This document shows positions 1-6,191 of a stretch of DNA of 6,191 nt, piece after piece. Source of the stretch: an uncultured Bacteroidota bacterium (GTDB taxonomy: Bacteria > Bacteroidota > Bacteroidia > Chitinophagales > Chitinophagaceae); the NCBI GenBank assembly GCA_903835145.1, contig CAILMA010000325.1, positions 1-6,191 of the forward strand, read 5' to 3'. The position numbers were made by a program, and so were the translations under genes. Position 1 is the stretch's first letter. Each line of letters starts with the position of its first letter. The notes beneath the pieces are model-generated. The model did no database searches, was not told where the DNA came from, and worked only from the letters and a program-made list of their open reading frames with translations.

Positions 1-924
1 CGTGGACAGGTAATGTACTACCTCACCGTACAGGAATTTAAAGAGTTTATGGACGAATATGTTAATGCAAAAAGGACCGTTAATGAGCAACTGCTGCTTA
101 TAAACGACGACCAAAAGCTCAGCCTGGCAGCATTTCTTGACTGGAACGCACTCCCATCAAACAAAGAGTACAAATATGACTTCTTTTACGACAACTGCTC
201 TACCCGAATCAGGGACTTACTGCCTCACACCCTTGATAATAAATTTGTTTATGGAAAAACCCTGCCGGATGTTAAACATTACACCTTCAGGGATATCATC
301 AACGAACGCTTTTATGCTACGCTTTGGGAACGTTTTGGAATCAATATTTTGCTGGGCAGCCGCATAGACCGGGTGATGAGCGATAAAGACATTATGTTCC
401 TGCCCGACTACCTGATGAAAGGGCTCGCAGGTGCAACGCTTAACGGACAACCCGTTGCGGCAAAAAGCGAACTTATTTTACCTGGTGGCCCTGCGGCACC
501 GGTGCCGTTAAACCAACCTTTTATCCTAACGCTATGTCTTTGTATATTAACTATAACGGGGCTATCAGTGAAAAAACTGAAATTACTGGGTAAAATAATG
601 AGTACAACACTATTAGCCGTTACCGGCTTGCTGGGCTGCCTTATTTTGGTGATGTGGTTTGGCACCAGCCACGGCGGCTGCCACGATAATTTTAATCTCT
701 TGTGGCTATTGCCAACCAACCTTATTATAGCATTTGCTAACCCAAAAGGTAACCCAAGGTATGCCCTGATTGGTCTTTGCTTTATACTAATTACTATTTT
801 ATTGCATGTTTTTGGTATTCAACAATTACTCTTATTAGAATTTTCACCATTATTGCTTGCTTTAGCTTACATTTATGGTTCCATTTATAGAAACAGCCGT
901 ATAAAACCCATCGCCAATGCCTAA
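1..924 (+). CDS. Lnb N-terminal periplasmic domain (DUF4105) membrane protein, 5'-partial
   Basis: The frame is open to base 1 (cgt gga cag gta, then ATG at 13), so the true start lies outside the window and the ATG at 13 is only an internal Met. What is visible is the end of the soluble DUF4105 / Lnb N-terminal domain followed by a membrane domain. The family signature YDFFYDNCSTRIRD is at residues 55-68 counted from the Met at 13, with the conserved Asn-Cys encoded at 193-198. A second family stretch, LLGSRIDR, follows at 113-120. Five hydrophobic segments come next (about 170-186, 197-217, 226-242, 250-268 and 271-290). Between the second and third is a DNFNLLWLLPTN stretch, which matches the five-helix tail of Lnb-like proteins. 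The family is named after lacto-N-biosidase-associated sequence, but most members have no proven activity. The Cys suggests a papain/NlpC-like hydrolase or transferase fold; that is inference. The last 8 bases overlap the hydrolase gene, so the two are probably co-transcribed. Confidence 0.85.
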   Translation, partial: RGQVMYYLTVQEFKEFMDEYVNAKRTVNEQLLLINDDQKLSLAAFLDWNALPSNKEYKYDFFYDNCSTRIRDLLPHTLDNKFVYGKTLPDVKHYTFRDIINERFYATLWERFGINILLGSRIDRVMSDKDIMFLPDYLMKGLAGATLNGQPVAAKSELILPGGPAAPVPLNQPFILTLCLCILTITGLSVKKLKLLGKIMSTTLLAVTGLLGCLILVMWFGTSHGGCHDNFNLLWLLPTNLIIAFANPKGNPRYALIGLCFILITILLHVFGIQQLLLLEFSPLLLALAYIYGSIYRNSRIKPIANA

Positions 925-1720
925 TATCACCACTTCTTTAGTGAACGGTACTTATTACCGAAAAACCGGGAACGGACCCGCAGTCTTCTTGATTCATGGC
1001 TTTCCCGAATGCGGTGTGATGTGGCAAAATATATGGCCGGAACTAAGTAAAAACTATACCGTTTTTATACCAGACTTGCCCGGCAGCGGCGATAGCCCGT
1101 TAGTTGGAGCTGTGAATATGGAGGAGATGGCGGACAGGATAAAAGACATTATAGTTGCTGAAAAGCTCAATAAAGTAGTTATTACAGGTCATTCAATGGG
1201 CGGCTATGTTGCATTTGCATTTGCCCGTAAGTATCCAATGTATGTTTCCGGGCTGTCACTGGTGCACTCAACACCGATCGCTGATGATGAGGAGCGGGTT
1301 AAAATAAGGAAGAAAGCCATTGAAATAATCAATAACGGGGGCAAACAACTTTTTTTACGGCAACTGGTGAATGGGCTATTTTCAGAAGGCTTTAAACTAA
1401 ACCATCAGAATGTTGTCGAAACACAAATAGACAATGCCTGTAAAATGAGTGATGAAGGGATTGTCAATTTCTACAATGCGATGATACTCAGGGCAGATAC
1501 TTCAGGTATTCTGCCTGAAGCGTTGTTTCCTATACAATGGGTTTTAGGAGCCCAGGACAACGTAATTCCATTCAAAAAATTAATTCCTTTTTGTTATCAA
1601 TCAGGCGTTAATTTTGTATCTTTCTATAATGATTGCGCTCACATGAGTATGTTCGAAGCACCGGAAAAGCTATCGGCTGATTTGTCGCAGTTTATTTTAT
1701 ACTGTTATACTGTAAAATGA
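917..1720 (+). CDS. alpha/beta-fold hydrolase
   Basis: This 267-residue protein has the size and motif order of a single-domain alpha/beta hydrolase. The oxyanion-hole motif LIHGFP is at residues 25-30. DLPGSGDS follows at 53-60. The nucleophile elbow GHSMGG is at 91-96, with Ser93 as the nucleophile. The acid is probably Asp214 in GAQDNVIP, and the catalytic base is His242 in CAHMSMFEAPE. All three triad residues are present, so an active esterase- or hydrolase-like enzyme is expected, but the substrate cannot be read from sequence. A cap region lies at about 120-200. There is no signal peptide, so it probably acts in the cytoplasm. The ATG at 917 lies inside the end of the upstream gene (8-base overlap), and the stop overlaps the next start as ATGA. 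This implies translational coupling in a three-gene operon. The N-terminus fits the start of the fold, so I see no reason for a different start. Confidence 0.9.
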   Translation: MPNITTSLVNGTYYRKTGNGPAVFLIHGFPECGVMWQNIWPELSKNYTVFIPDLPGSGDSPLVGAVNMEEMADRIKDIIVAEKLNKVVITGHSMGGYVAFAFARKYPMYVSGLSLVHSTPIADDEERVKIRKKAIEIINNGGKQLFLRQLVNGLFSEGFKLNHQNVVETQIDNACKMSDEGIVNFYNAMILRADTSGILPEALFPIQWVLGAQDNVIPFKKLIPFCYQSGVNFVSFYNDCAHMSMFEAPEKLSADLSQFILYCYTVK

Positions 1721-3651
1721 AACAGCGAACGTTAAAAATATTATTCATTTTATTTACTTTTTGCATCACTCATGCTTACGGATCTCACATTGTGGGGGGC
1801 GAAGTAACATATAGATATCTGGGTGCAAGCGGTGCCAATTTCTTATACCAAGTTCACCTTACGATATACGAAGATTGTCTGAATGGCTCATCTGAAGCTA
1901 TTGCGCAGGACAACCCTGCTTTCCTTTTTGTTTATACCAATAACATTAGTAACCCCAGGCTGGTAGCGATAGATACTTCAATATTCTTTAACCCCGATTC
2001 AACCAGGGTTGTGCCAGTAAATTTTACGAATGCCTGCGTGAGCAACATCCCGCAGGTTTGCCTGCTTAAAAAGACGTTTATTACAACATTCGCGTTGCCA
2101 GCAAGTAATGACGGCTACATCGTTTCCTATCAACGCTGTTGCCGCAATAGTGCCATTGTGAATATTGCTCAGCCCGATAATAACGGAGCTACTTATTATT
2201 GTACTATTCCCTCTACTAAGGTTGTGGAGTACAACAATAGCGCAGTCTTCAGGAACTTTCCACCTCAAATCATCTGCCTTCGCAACCCATTGTACTATGA
2301 CAACTCAGCTACCGACCCCGACGGTGATTCACTCAGCTATAGTTTTGATAGCTCAGTGCTCGGGGCCTCGCCGGGAGATGTAAAGCCCTTCCCCGGCCCT
2401 CCACCCTATGCACCAGTAACTTATGTCTATCCCTATTCAGCCCATTACCCGGTATCATCTGCTCCGCGCTTGCAGATTGACCCGATAACGGGCATCCTTA
2501 CAGGTACTCCTAACCTTATTGGTCGTTTTCTGGTGAATGTATGCTGCCACGAATGGCGGCATGGGGTATTGATCAATACCATACGCAGGGAGTTTCAATT
2601 TGTGGTAACAGATTGCTCTAAAGTTGTGGTTGCTTGTATACCCCAGTTTAGTACCGATGTAAATACCTATGTAGTGCAATGCAACAGCTTTACAGTAAAC
2701 TTTGTGAATTGCAGCAGTGGTGGGTTTAGTTATCACTGGGATTTCGGTGTTCCGGGAGCCACAAATGATACGTCAAATGTCGCACAGCCCACCTTCACCT
2801 ACCCAGACACCGGTGTTTATGAAGTGAAACTTATTGTAAATCCACGGTCTACCTGCCCTGATAGCATTACCCGTTTTGTGAAAATATATCCGTTATTCGC
2901 AACGAAATTCTCAGATTCCGGTACGTTGTGCCCGGGTGTCCCTATTTCGTTCGTTGATATGTCTACGTCCACGATTAAACCAATAACCAACTGGAACTGG
3001 ACTTTCGGTGATGGTGGCACGGCAACCTTGCAGAATCCACAGCATACCTACACTGTTGGGGGGTCATATAATGTGACGCTTATATCCCAAAATATTAAGA
3101 ATTGCGTAGATACGTCTGTAAGGCAAATCATTGTAGAAAATTTTAAGCCCTTTGCTGGTAAGGATACCATTATTGTAAAGGGTGAAAGCGTTCAGTTTAA
3201 TGCCACAGGCGGCAACCAATATCTCTGGACACCAGCCACGAACCTCAACAATCCCGACATCAACGACCCCATAGGCTACTACCCCGATACCGGTACCTAC
3301 TTCTACTACCTTTCGGTTGAAAGTGTTTATGGCTGTAAGGGCTATGATACCATAAAGGTTTGGGTCGTAAATCAAGCTGAAATATTTGTTCCTACTGCAT
3401 TTACCCCAAATGGTGATGGCAAAAATGACATCTTCCGCCCTGTAGCAGTGGGCTACAAGTCTATCAACTTCTTCAAGGTATATGACCGGTGGGGTGAAGA
3501 AGTGTACAACGGCAGCAACCTTAGTGATGGCTGGGATGGCACCTATAGCGGCAAACCCGCTGAGTTAGGCACCTATTTCTGGCAAATAAGTTTCGTAAAC
3601 CGCTATGGGCGAACTTCTTACATGAAGGGTGATGTAACCTTAGTTCGTTAA
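1717..3651 (+). CDS. Secreted PKD-domain protein with type B T9SS C-terminal sorting domain
   Basis: This 644-residue protein is exported and probably attached to the surface or released. Residues 1-22 are a signal peptide (basic start, then a hydrophobic run ending THAYG), followed by HIVGGEVTYRYLG, an opening common in large Bacteroidota surface proteins. Residues 24-300 form a cysteine-rich region with the motif YQRCCRN (138-144) and cadherin/Ig-like DPDGDSLSYSF (200-210) and DPITGILTGTP (255-265). Two PKD domains follow: about 310-391 (YHWDF, then TFTYPDTGVYEV) and 393-473 (WNWTFGDGG, then HTYTVGGSYNVTL). A third Ig/PKD-like unit is at about 475-551. Residues 556-644 are the gliding-motility-associated, type B sorting domain: FVPTAFTPNGDGKNDIF, then KVYDRWGEEVYN, DGWDGTY and GTYFWQI. 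This domain is known to route proteins through the T9SS and is often processed off. Binding target unknown; an adhesin or matrix role is inference. The start overlaps the hydrolase stop by 4 bases. Confidence 0.92.
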   Translation: MKQRTLKILFILFTFCITHAYGSHIVGGEVTYRYLGASGANFLYQVHLTIYEDCLNGSSEAIAQDNPAFLFVYTNNISNPRLVAIDTSIFFNPDSTRVVPVNFTNACVSNIPQVCLLKKTFITTFALPASNDGYIVSYQRCCRNSAIVNIAQPDNNGATYYCTIPSTKVVEYNNSAVFRNFPPQIICLRNPLYYDNSATDPDGDSLSYSFDSSVLGASPGDVKPFPGPPPYAPVTYVYPYSAHYPVSSAPRLQIDPITGILTGTPNLIGRFLVNVCCHEWRHGVLINTIRREFQFVVTDCSKVVVACIPQFSTDVNTYVVQCNSFTVNFVNCSSGGFSYHWDFGVPGATNDTSNVAQPTFTYPDTGVYEVKLIVNPRSTCPDSITRFVKIYPLFATKFSDSGTLCPGVPISFVDMSTSTIKPITNWNWTFGDGGTATLQNPQHTYTVGGSYNVTLISQNIKNCVDTSVRQIIVENFKPFAGKDTIIVKGESVQFNATGGNQYLWTPATNLNNPDINDPIGYYPDTGTYFYYLSVESVYGCKGYDTIKVWVVNQAEIFVPTAFTPNGDGKNDIFRPVAVGYKSINFFKVYDRWGEEVYNGSNLSDGWDGTYSGKPAELGTYFWQISFVNRYGRTSYMKGDVTLVR

Positions 3652-3688
3652 CCTGACTATTCACATAACCTCCACTTTTGCACTCAAA
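3652..3688. other. Short convergent intergenic gap
   Basis: Only 37 bases separate the stop of the secreted PKD protein on the + strand from the stop (TAG, minus strand) of the SDR gene. I looked for a stem-loop followed by a T-run on either strand and found none, so the two convergent transcripts probably end inside each other's 3' regions or by a factor-dependent route. Confidence 0.5.
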
Positions 3689-4372
3689 CTACAATTTTAC
3701 GTTGCTCATACCGCCATCCATCTTGATAACTTGCCCGGTCATAAATTGCGCGTGATCTGAAAGCAGGAAGCAAGCCATGGCAGCAACATCCGCCGCATCA
3801 CCAATCTTTTTCAGCGGGTGTCGGTCGGCTGATGCGGTGCGCTTGGCATCAGTATCAAGCAGACGTGCTGCAAGCGGTGTGTCAGTGAGTGATGGAGCAA
3901 TGCAATTAACCCTTATCTTGGGTGCCCACTCTGCAGCAAGCGATCTCGCAAGGCCCTCCACGGCTCCCTTAGCCGCTGCGACAGAAGCATGATAAGGCAT
4001 GCCAGTTTGCACAGCCACCGTACTGAAAAGAACGACTGCGGCAGATGGTGATTTTTGTAGCACCGGAAAATATTGCTGCAGTACTCTTACAGCTCCTACA
4101 GTGTTGAGTTCAAAGTCAGCACGAAAATCAGTTGGTTTTAGTGCGCGGAACGGACGAAGATTAATACTGCCTGGACAATATACAATACCATCCAGTACTT
4201 CGTTTATTTGTGGCAGTTCGTCGGTCAACAAATCAAGTGGATAATGCTGATACAAACCCGCTACGGGTTCGCGACTCATACCAATTACCCTATGACCGTC
4301 TGCCATAAGCTGCTGCGCTATCTGGCTACCTATGCCCTTTGAGCAACCAACAATAAGGAAAGTTTTCTTCAT
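3689..4372 (-). CDS. SDR-family NAD(P)-dependent oxidoreductase with atypical active site
   Basis: This is a 227-residue classical-size short-chain dehydrogenase with a Rossmann fold. Residues 4-15 (TFLIVGCSKGIG) form strand 1 and the glycine-rich nucleotide loop G9-x3-G13-x-G15. Arg34 in GMSREP, after strand 2, hints at a preference for NADP(H). YCPGS at 65-69 replaces the usual NNAG. N90 in ELNTVGA matches the structural/catalytic Asn, and S117 in VLFSTVAV matches the catalytic Ser. The usual YxxxK is VAAAK here: Lys135 is kept, but the Tyr position is Val131 (codon gtc, bases 3980-3982). The nearest Tyr is Y127. RVNCIAPSLTDTPLA (154-168) and a C-terminal TGQVIKMDGGMS (212-223) are standard. 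The protein may use another Tyr or may not be a dehydrogenase; the substrate is unknown. The start ATG (minus strand, 4372) has no Shine-Dalgarno. It lies 38 bases after the SOUL gene on the same strand, so it is possibly co-transcribed. Confidence 0.88.
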   Translation of the reverse strand: MKKTFLIVGCSKGIGSQIAQQLMADGHRVIGMSREPVAGLYQHYPLDLLTDELPQINEVLDGIVYCPGSINLRPFRALKPTDFRADFELNTVGAVRVLQQYFPVLQKSPSAAVVLFSTVAVQTGMPYHASVAAAKGAVEGLARSLAAEWAPKIRVNCIAPSLTDTPLAARLLDTDAKRTASADRHPLKKIGDAADVAAMACFLLSDHAQFMTGQVIKMDGGMSNVKL

Positions 4373-4410
4373 ACAAGATACATTGATTGATTTTAATAAT
4401 TTTAACCTTG

Positions 4411-5004
4411 CTATTTTAGTTTTATCGGAACGATAATGTCATTATCCCGTCCGAAAATATCCCACGGTGCATTGTACCCGAGGTATTTAAAATTTCCGGT
4501 CACTTCATACCCTGCTTTGGCCAGAAGGCCAGCCAGTTCGCGCTCTTTGCTGGCAATCTTTTTATCAGCAGCAAAACCGCCAAACCGTAATGCCCCGAAA
4601 CAGCCACCCTCCGACTCGTGCAGCACAATGCCAGAATCATCAGGTATCGGCAGGTTGCCAAGTTGGTAGCCAGCCGGCAACACAAAACTCATGGTTGTTG
4701 CCTTTTCTGATTGCTCCATGTAAACCGGAGCAGTCATTGCGATTTTTTGGCGCGATTTATTACCACCAAAAATATAGCCTGCAAGCTGCCTGAAGTGGTG
4801 ATTTCTACCGTCTGTTGGTGTACCTAACGGTGAGCTTACGGTAGCCATGACGGCAGGTTGGTACTGCCTTATTTCGAAGCCACCCTCTTCTTTTATAACA
4901 GTAAATGATTGCCTTTCGGTTTTCCGGTTAGATGCATAGGTTACAACGCCATACAGAAAAACGAACGTCACGAGCGCAATTATGATTATTGCCATTTTTC
5001 TCAT
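4411..5004 (-). CDS. SOUL family haem-binding-like protein, membrane-anchored
   Basis: This 197-residue protein has one N-terminal hydrophobic segment (about 4-22, AIIIIALVTFVFLYGVV) and then a SOUL/HEBP domain. Family hallmarks are EEGGFEIRQYQP (39-50), YIFGGN followed by KIAMTAPV (77-94), MSFVLP (105-110) and YLGYNAPWDIFGRDN (174-188) near the end. SOUL proteins are known as haem/tetrapyrrole binders in eukaryotes; bacterial members are mostly uncharacterised, so haem binding is inference. The N-terminus suggests a membrane anchor or uncleaved signal with the domain outside the cytoplasm. I chose the ATG at 5004, which follows an A-rich leader. A TTG at 5037 in the same frame would add 11 residues, but it lies inside the predicted -7 promoter element and is unlikely to be used. 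A second ATG at 4995 is also possible. The SDR gene follows after 38 bases, so the pair may be an operon with this gene first. Confidence 0.85.
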   Translation of the reverse strand: MRKMAIIIIALVTFVFLYGVVTYASNRKTERQSFTVIKEEGGFEIRQYQPAVMATVSSPLGTPTDGRNHHFRQLAGYIFGGNKSRQKIAMTAPVYMEQSEKATTMSFVLPAGYQLGNLPIPDDSGIVLHESEGGCFGALRFGGFAADKKIASKERELAGLLAKAGYEVTGNFKYLGYNAPWDIFGRDNDIIVPIKLK

Positions 5005-5034
5005 TTTGTTTAATTTTTTTGAAAATATTTTAAA

Positions 5035-5042
5035 CAAAACTA
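5035..5042 (-). promoter_or_regulatory. Predicted Bacteroidota-type -7 element for the SOUL gene
   Basis: On the minus strand the octamer TAGTTTTG matches TAnnTTTG, the -7 element used by the primary sigma factor in Bacteroidota. A TTTT at 5063-5060 lies 17 bases upstream, a weak fit to the -33 TTTG. The element ends 30 bases before the ATG at 5004, leaving room for a short A-rich leader. The same octamer also occurs by chance inside a gene at 2340-2347, so position is the main support. Confidence 0.5.
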
Positions 5043-5210
5043 CAGCTATTCAACCGATTAAAACATGCCTCCCGGAAAAAATGAGGGAGATTAACATAAC
5101 GGCTAAATGCAGGAGGGAAACCTGCTGATTAGATATTTGTGCATATTGAGCGTAAAAAAACTTTGAAAAACGGGGGCGATATGGTATTTCGCATTTTTGA
5201 CGCTATCCAT
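5043..5210. other. Divergent intergenic region between the SOUL and E1 genes
   Basis: About 170 bases between the two outward-facing -7 elements hold no credible gene. Two short imperfect inverted repeats are visible. CTCCC at 5069-5073 pairs with GGGAG at 5085-5089 across an 11-base loop. GCAGG at 5109-5113 pairs with CCTGC at 5121-5125 across a 7-base loop. Both are only 5-base stems, so they are weak candidates for regulator sites. There is a run of A bases around 5153-5160. I see no riboswitch-like conserved structure. Confidence 0.4.
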
Positions 5211-5218
5211 TATCTTTG
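5211..5218 (+). promoter_or_regulatory. Predicted Bacteroidota-type -7 element for the E1 gene
   Basis: TATCTTTG is a full match to TAnnTTTG. TTCG at 5188-5191 stands 19 bases upstream, three of four bases of the -33 TTTG. The element ends 28 bases before the ATG at 5247. This arrangement favours that ATG over the in-frame ATG at 5181, which would lie upstream of the predicted transcription start. Confidence 0.55.
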
Positions 5219-5246
5219 TCTTTCAACACAACGAGCCATTTATACT

Positions 5247-6191
5247 ATGCAGTCATTAGCCACCGTATCGAAGTCAGCGAGATTATCTTTTGAAGAGTTT
5301 AAGCAGGAAGCGCTTAATGATTACAAAATGGCGGTTGCCAGCCGCGAAGCCAGCCTCATAGGGCGGCGGGAAGTGTTAACCGGCAAGGCAAAGTTTGGGA
5401 TTTTCGGAGATGGGAAGGAGCTGGCACAGATAGCTGCTGCCAAATGTTTTTTACCCGGCGACATACGCTCAGGTTACTACCGCGATCAGACTTTGATGTT
5501 TGCTACCGGCATGAGCGACATTCAGAAATTTTTTGCTCAATTATATGCTGATGCTGATGTGGAGCATGAGCCCTCTACTGCCGGCCGTATGATGAACGGC
5601 CACTACGGCACGCGCTGGCTCGATGACAATGGCGACTGGAAAGACCTGACTACAGCCCCGCAAAGCAGTAGCGATATATCACCTACGGCTGGCCAAATGG
5701 TACGGGCCCTGGGGCTTGCATGTGCATCAAAAATGTACCGCAATGTACCAGAGCTGAAAGAAGGTTTCGAGAAATTTACACGCAACGGTAATGAGGTGGT
5801 TTTCTGTACTATAGGTGATGCAAGTACATCCGAAGGTTTGTTTTGGGAGTCAGTAAATGCAGCTGGTGTCTTAAAGGTGCCGATGGCTATATTTGTGTGG
5901 GATGATGGCTATGGTATTTCCGTACCCCGCCAGTTCCAGACCACTAAAAACTCTATCTCCGATGCGCTTGCAGGTATGCAATGGGACGAAAATAAAGGTG
6001 GCATAAACATCTATACCGTAAAAGGCTGGGACTATGCCGGCCTTGTAGATACCATTCAAAGGGGTGTGGACCGGATAAGGGAAACACATATACCGGCGAT
6101 ATTCCACGTTCAGGAAGTTACCCAGCCTCAGGGGCACTCTACTTCAGGCTCGCACGAACGATACAAAAGTAAGGAGCGCCTGGAATGGGAA
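5247..6191 (+). CDS. Thiamine-diphosphate-dependent 2-oxoacid dehydrogenase E1, alpha region (3'-partial)
   Basis: An open frame of 315 codons runs off the window end with no stop. It matches the alpha part of 2-oxoacid dehydrogenase E1 (pyruvate or branched-chain type), which decarboxylates a 2-oxo acid on thiamine diphosphate and passes the acyl group to E2 lipoyl domains in the cytoplasm. SGYYRDQT (75-82) fits the cofactor-phosphate-binding YR motif. GDASTSEGLFWESVNAAGV (190-208), then DDGYGISVP (219-227) after exactly 26 residues, forms the thiamine-diphosphate/Mg motif, but as GDA...DD rather than GDG...NN. QGHSTSGSHERYKS (295-308) is the loop that in branched-chain and pyruvate E1 alpha carries regulated Ser residues. 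Many Bacteroidota encode alpha and beta as one fused chain, so the beta half may follow in frame; this cannot be seen here. The start is the ATG at 5247, 28 bases after a promoter-like site; an in-frame ATG at 5181 would add 22 residues. Whether pyruvate or branched-chain acids are the substrate is not clear. Confidence 0.88.
   Translation, partial: MQSLATVSKSARLSFEEFKQEALNDYKMAVASREASLIGRREVLTGKAKFGIFGDGKELAQIAAAKCFLPGDIRSGYYRDQTLMFATGMSDIQKFFAQLYADADVEHEPSTAGRMMNGHYGTRWLDDNGDWKDLTTAPQSSSDISPTAGQMVRALGLACASKMYRNVPELKEGFEKFTRNGNEVVFCTIGDASTSEGLFWESVNAAGVLKVPMAIFVWDDGYGISVPRQFQTTKNSISDALAGMQWDENKGGINIYTVKGWDYAGLVDTIQRGVDRIRETHIPAIFHVQEVTQPQGHSTSGSHERYKSKERLEWE

Noticed and set aside
1609..1616. 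A TAATTTTG match to the -7 consensus inside the hydrolase gene, about 100 bases before the secreted-protein start.
   Set aside because: It sits in coding sequence, the -33 spacing is poor (TTTG only 15 bases upstream), and the next gene overlaps the hydrolase stop, so an internal promoter is not needed. Chance matches are expected in A/T-rich DNA.
2340..2347. TAGTTTTG, identical to the SOUL-gene -7 site.
   Set aside because: It lies in the middle of the secreted-protein coding region with no start codon in a useful position. It serves as a reminder that this octamer can occur by chance.
1999..3375. Several minus-strand open frames opposite the secreted-protein gene.
   Set aside because: They have no recognisable motifs and lie antisense to a clearly coding frame with a signal peptide, PKD domains and a sorting domain.
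3777..4244. Plus-strand open frames opposite the SDR gene.
   Set aside because: Low-complexity Ala/Ser-rich translations with no family features, explained as shadows of the SDR coding strand.
5005..5037. TTG start for the SOUL gene giving 208 residues.
   Set aside because: TTG is a rare start, the extra 11 residues are the translation of an A/T-rich leader, and the codon overlaps the predicted promoter.
5181..5246. Alternative in-frame ATG at 5181 that would extend the E1 protein by 22 residues.
   Set aside because: The added residues show no family similarity that I recognise, and the predicted -7 element at 5211-5218 lies downstream of that ATG.
5603..6137. Minus-strand open frames within the E1 region.
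   Set aside because: The plus-strand frame there is continuous and carries exact E1 motifs, so these are shadows.
1..6191. Search for CRISPR arrays, tRNA/rRNA genes, insertion sequences, toxin-antitoxin or defence genes.
   Set aside because: No regularly spaced repeats, no transposase motifs, no RNA-gene structure and no defence-family motifs could be seen.

Overview
The window reads as chromosomal DNA from a member of the Bacteroidota, probably near the Chitinophagia or Sphingobacteriia. Three things point there. A secreted protein carries a type B sorting domain of the type IX secretion system (T9SS). Start codons have A/T-rich leaders with no clear Shine-Dalgarno sequence. Two promoter-like sites match the phylum's TAnnTTTG -7 element. 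The genus cannot be named from this sequence. There are six protein genes, two of them cut by the window edges, and no RNA gene, mobile element or CRISPR array that I could see.

Bases 1-3651 (+ strand) hold three genes that overlap each other by 8 and 4 bases and so look co-transcribed: the 3' part of an Lnb/DUF4105-type membrane protein, an alpha/beta hydrolase with a complete Ser-Asp-His triad, and a 644-residue secreted PKD-domain protein with a T9SS sorting domain. A membrane protein, a soluble hydrolase and a surface or secreted protein share the transcript, but no common pathway is evident.

Bases 3689-5004 (- strand) converge on the first cluster across a 37-base gap. They hold a membrane-anchored SOUL-family (haem-binding-like) protein followed 38 bases later by a short-chain dehydrogenase (SDR). 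The SDR has Val where the family's catalytic Tyr normally sits. The two genes may share the promoter in front of the SOUL gene.

Bases 5005-5246 are a divergent control region with one TAnnTTTG site facing each way, each 28-30 bases from the preferred start codon. To its right, from 5247 to the window end, is the alpha half of a thiamine-diphosphate-dependent 2-oxoacid dehydrogenase E1. It runs off the edge and may be a fused alpha/beta E1.

Most of this looks like ordinary housekeeping and surface-protein gene content. I found no convincing evidence for a new multi-gene system. The points most worth a second look are the SDR active site, the altered thiamine-diphosphate motif in the E1, and the cysteine-rich N-terminal region of the secreted protein.
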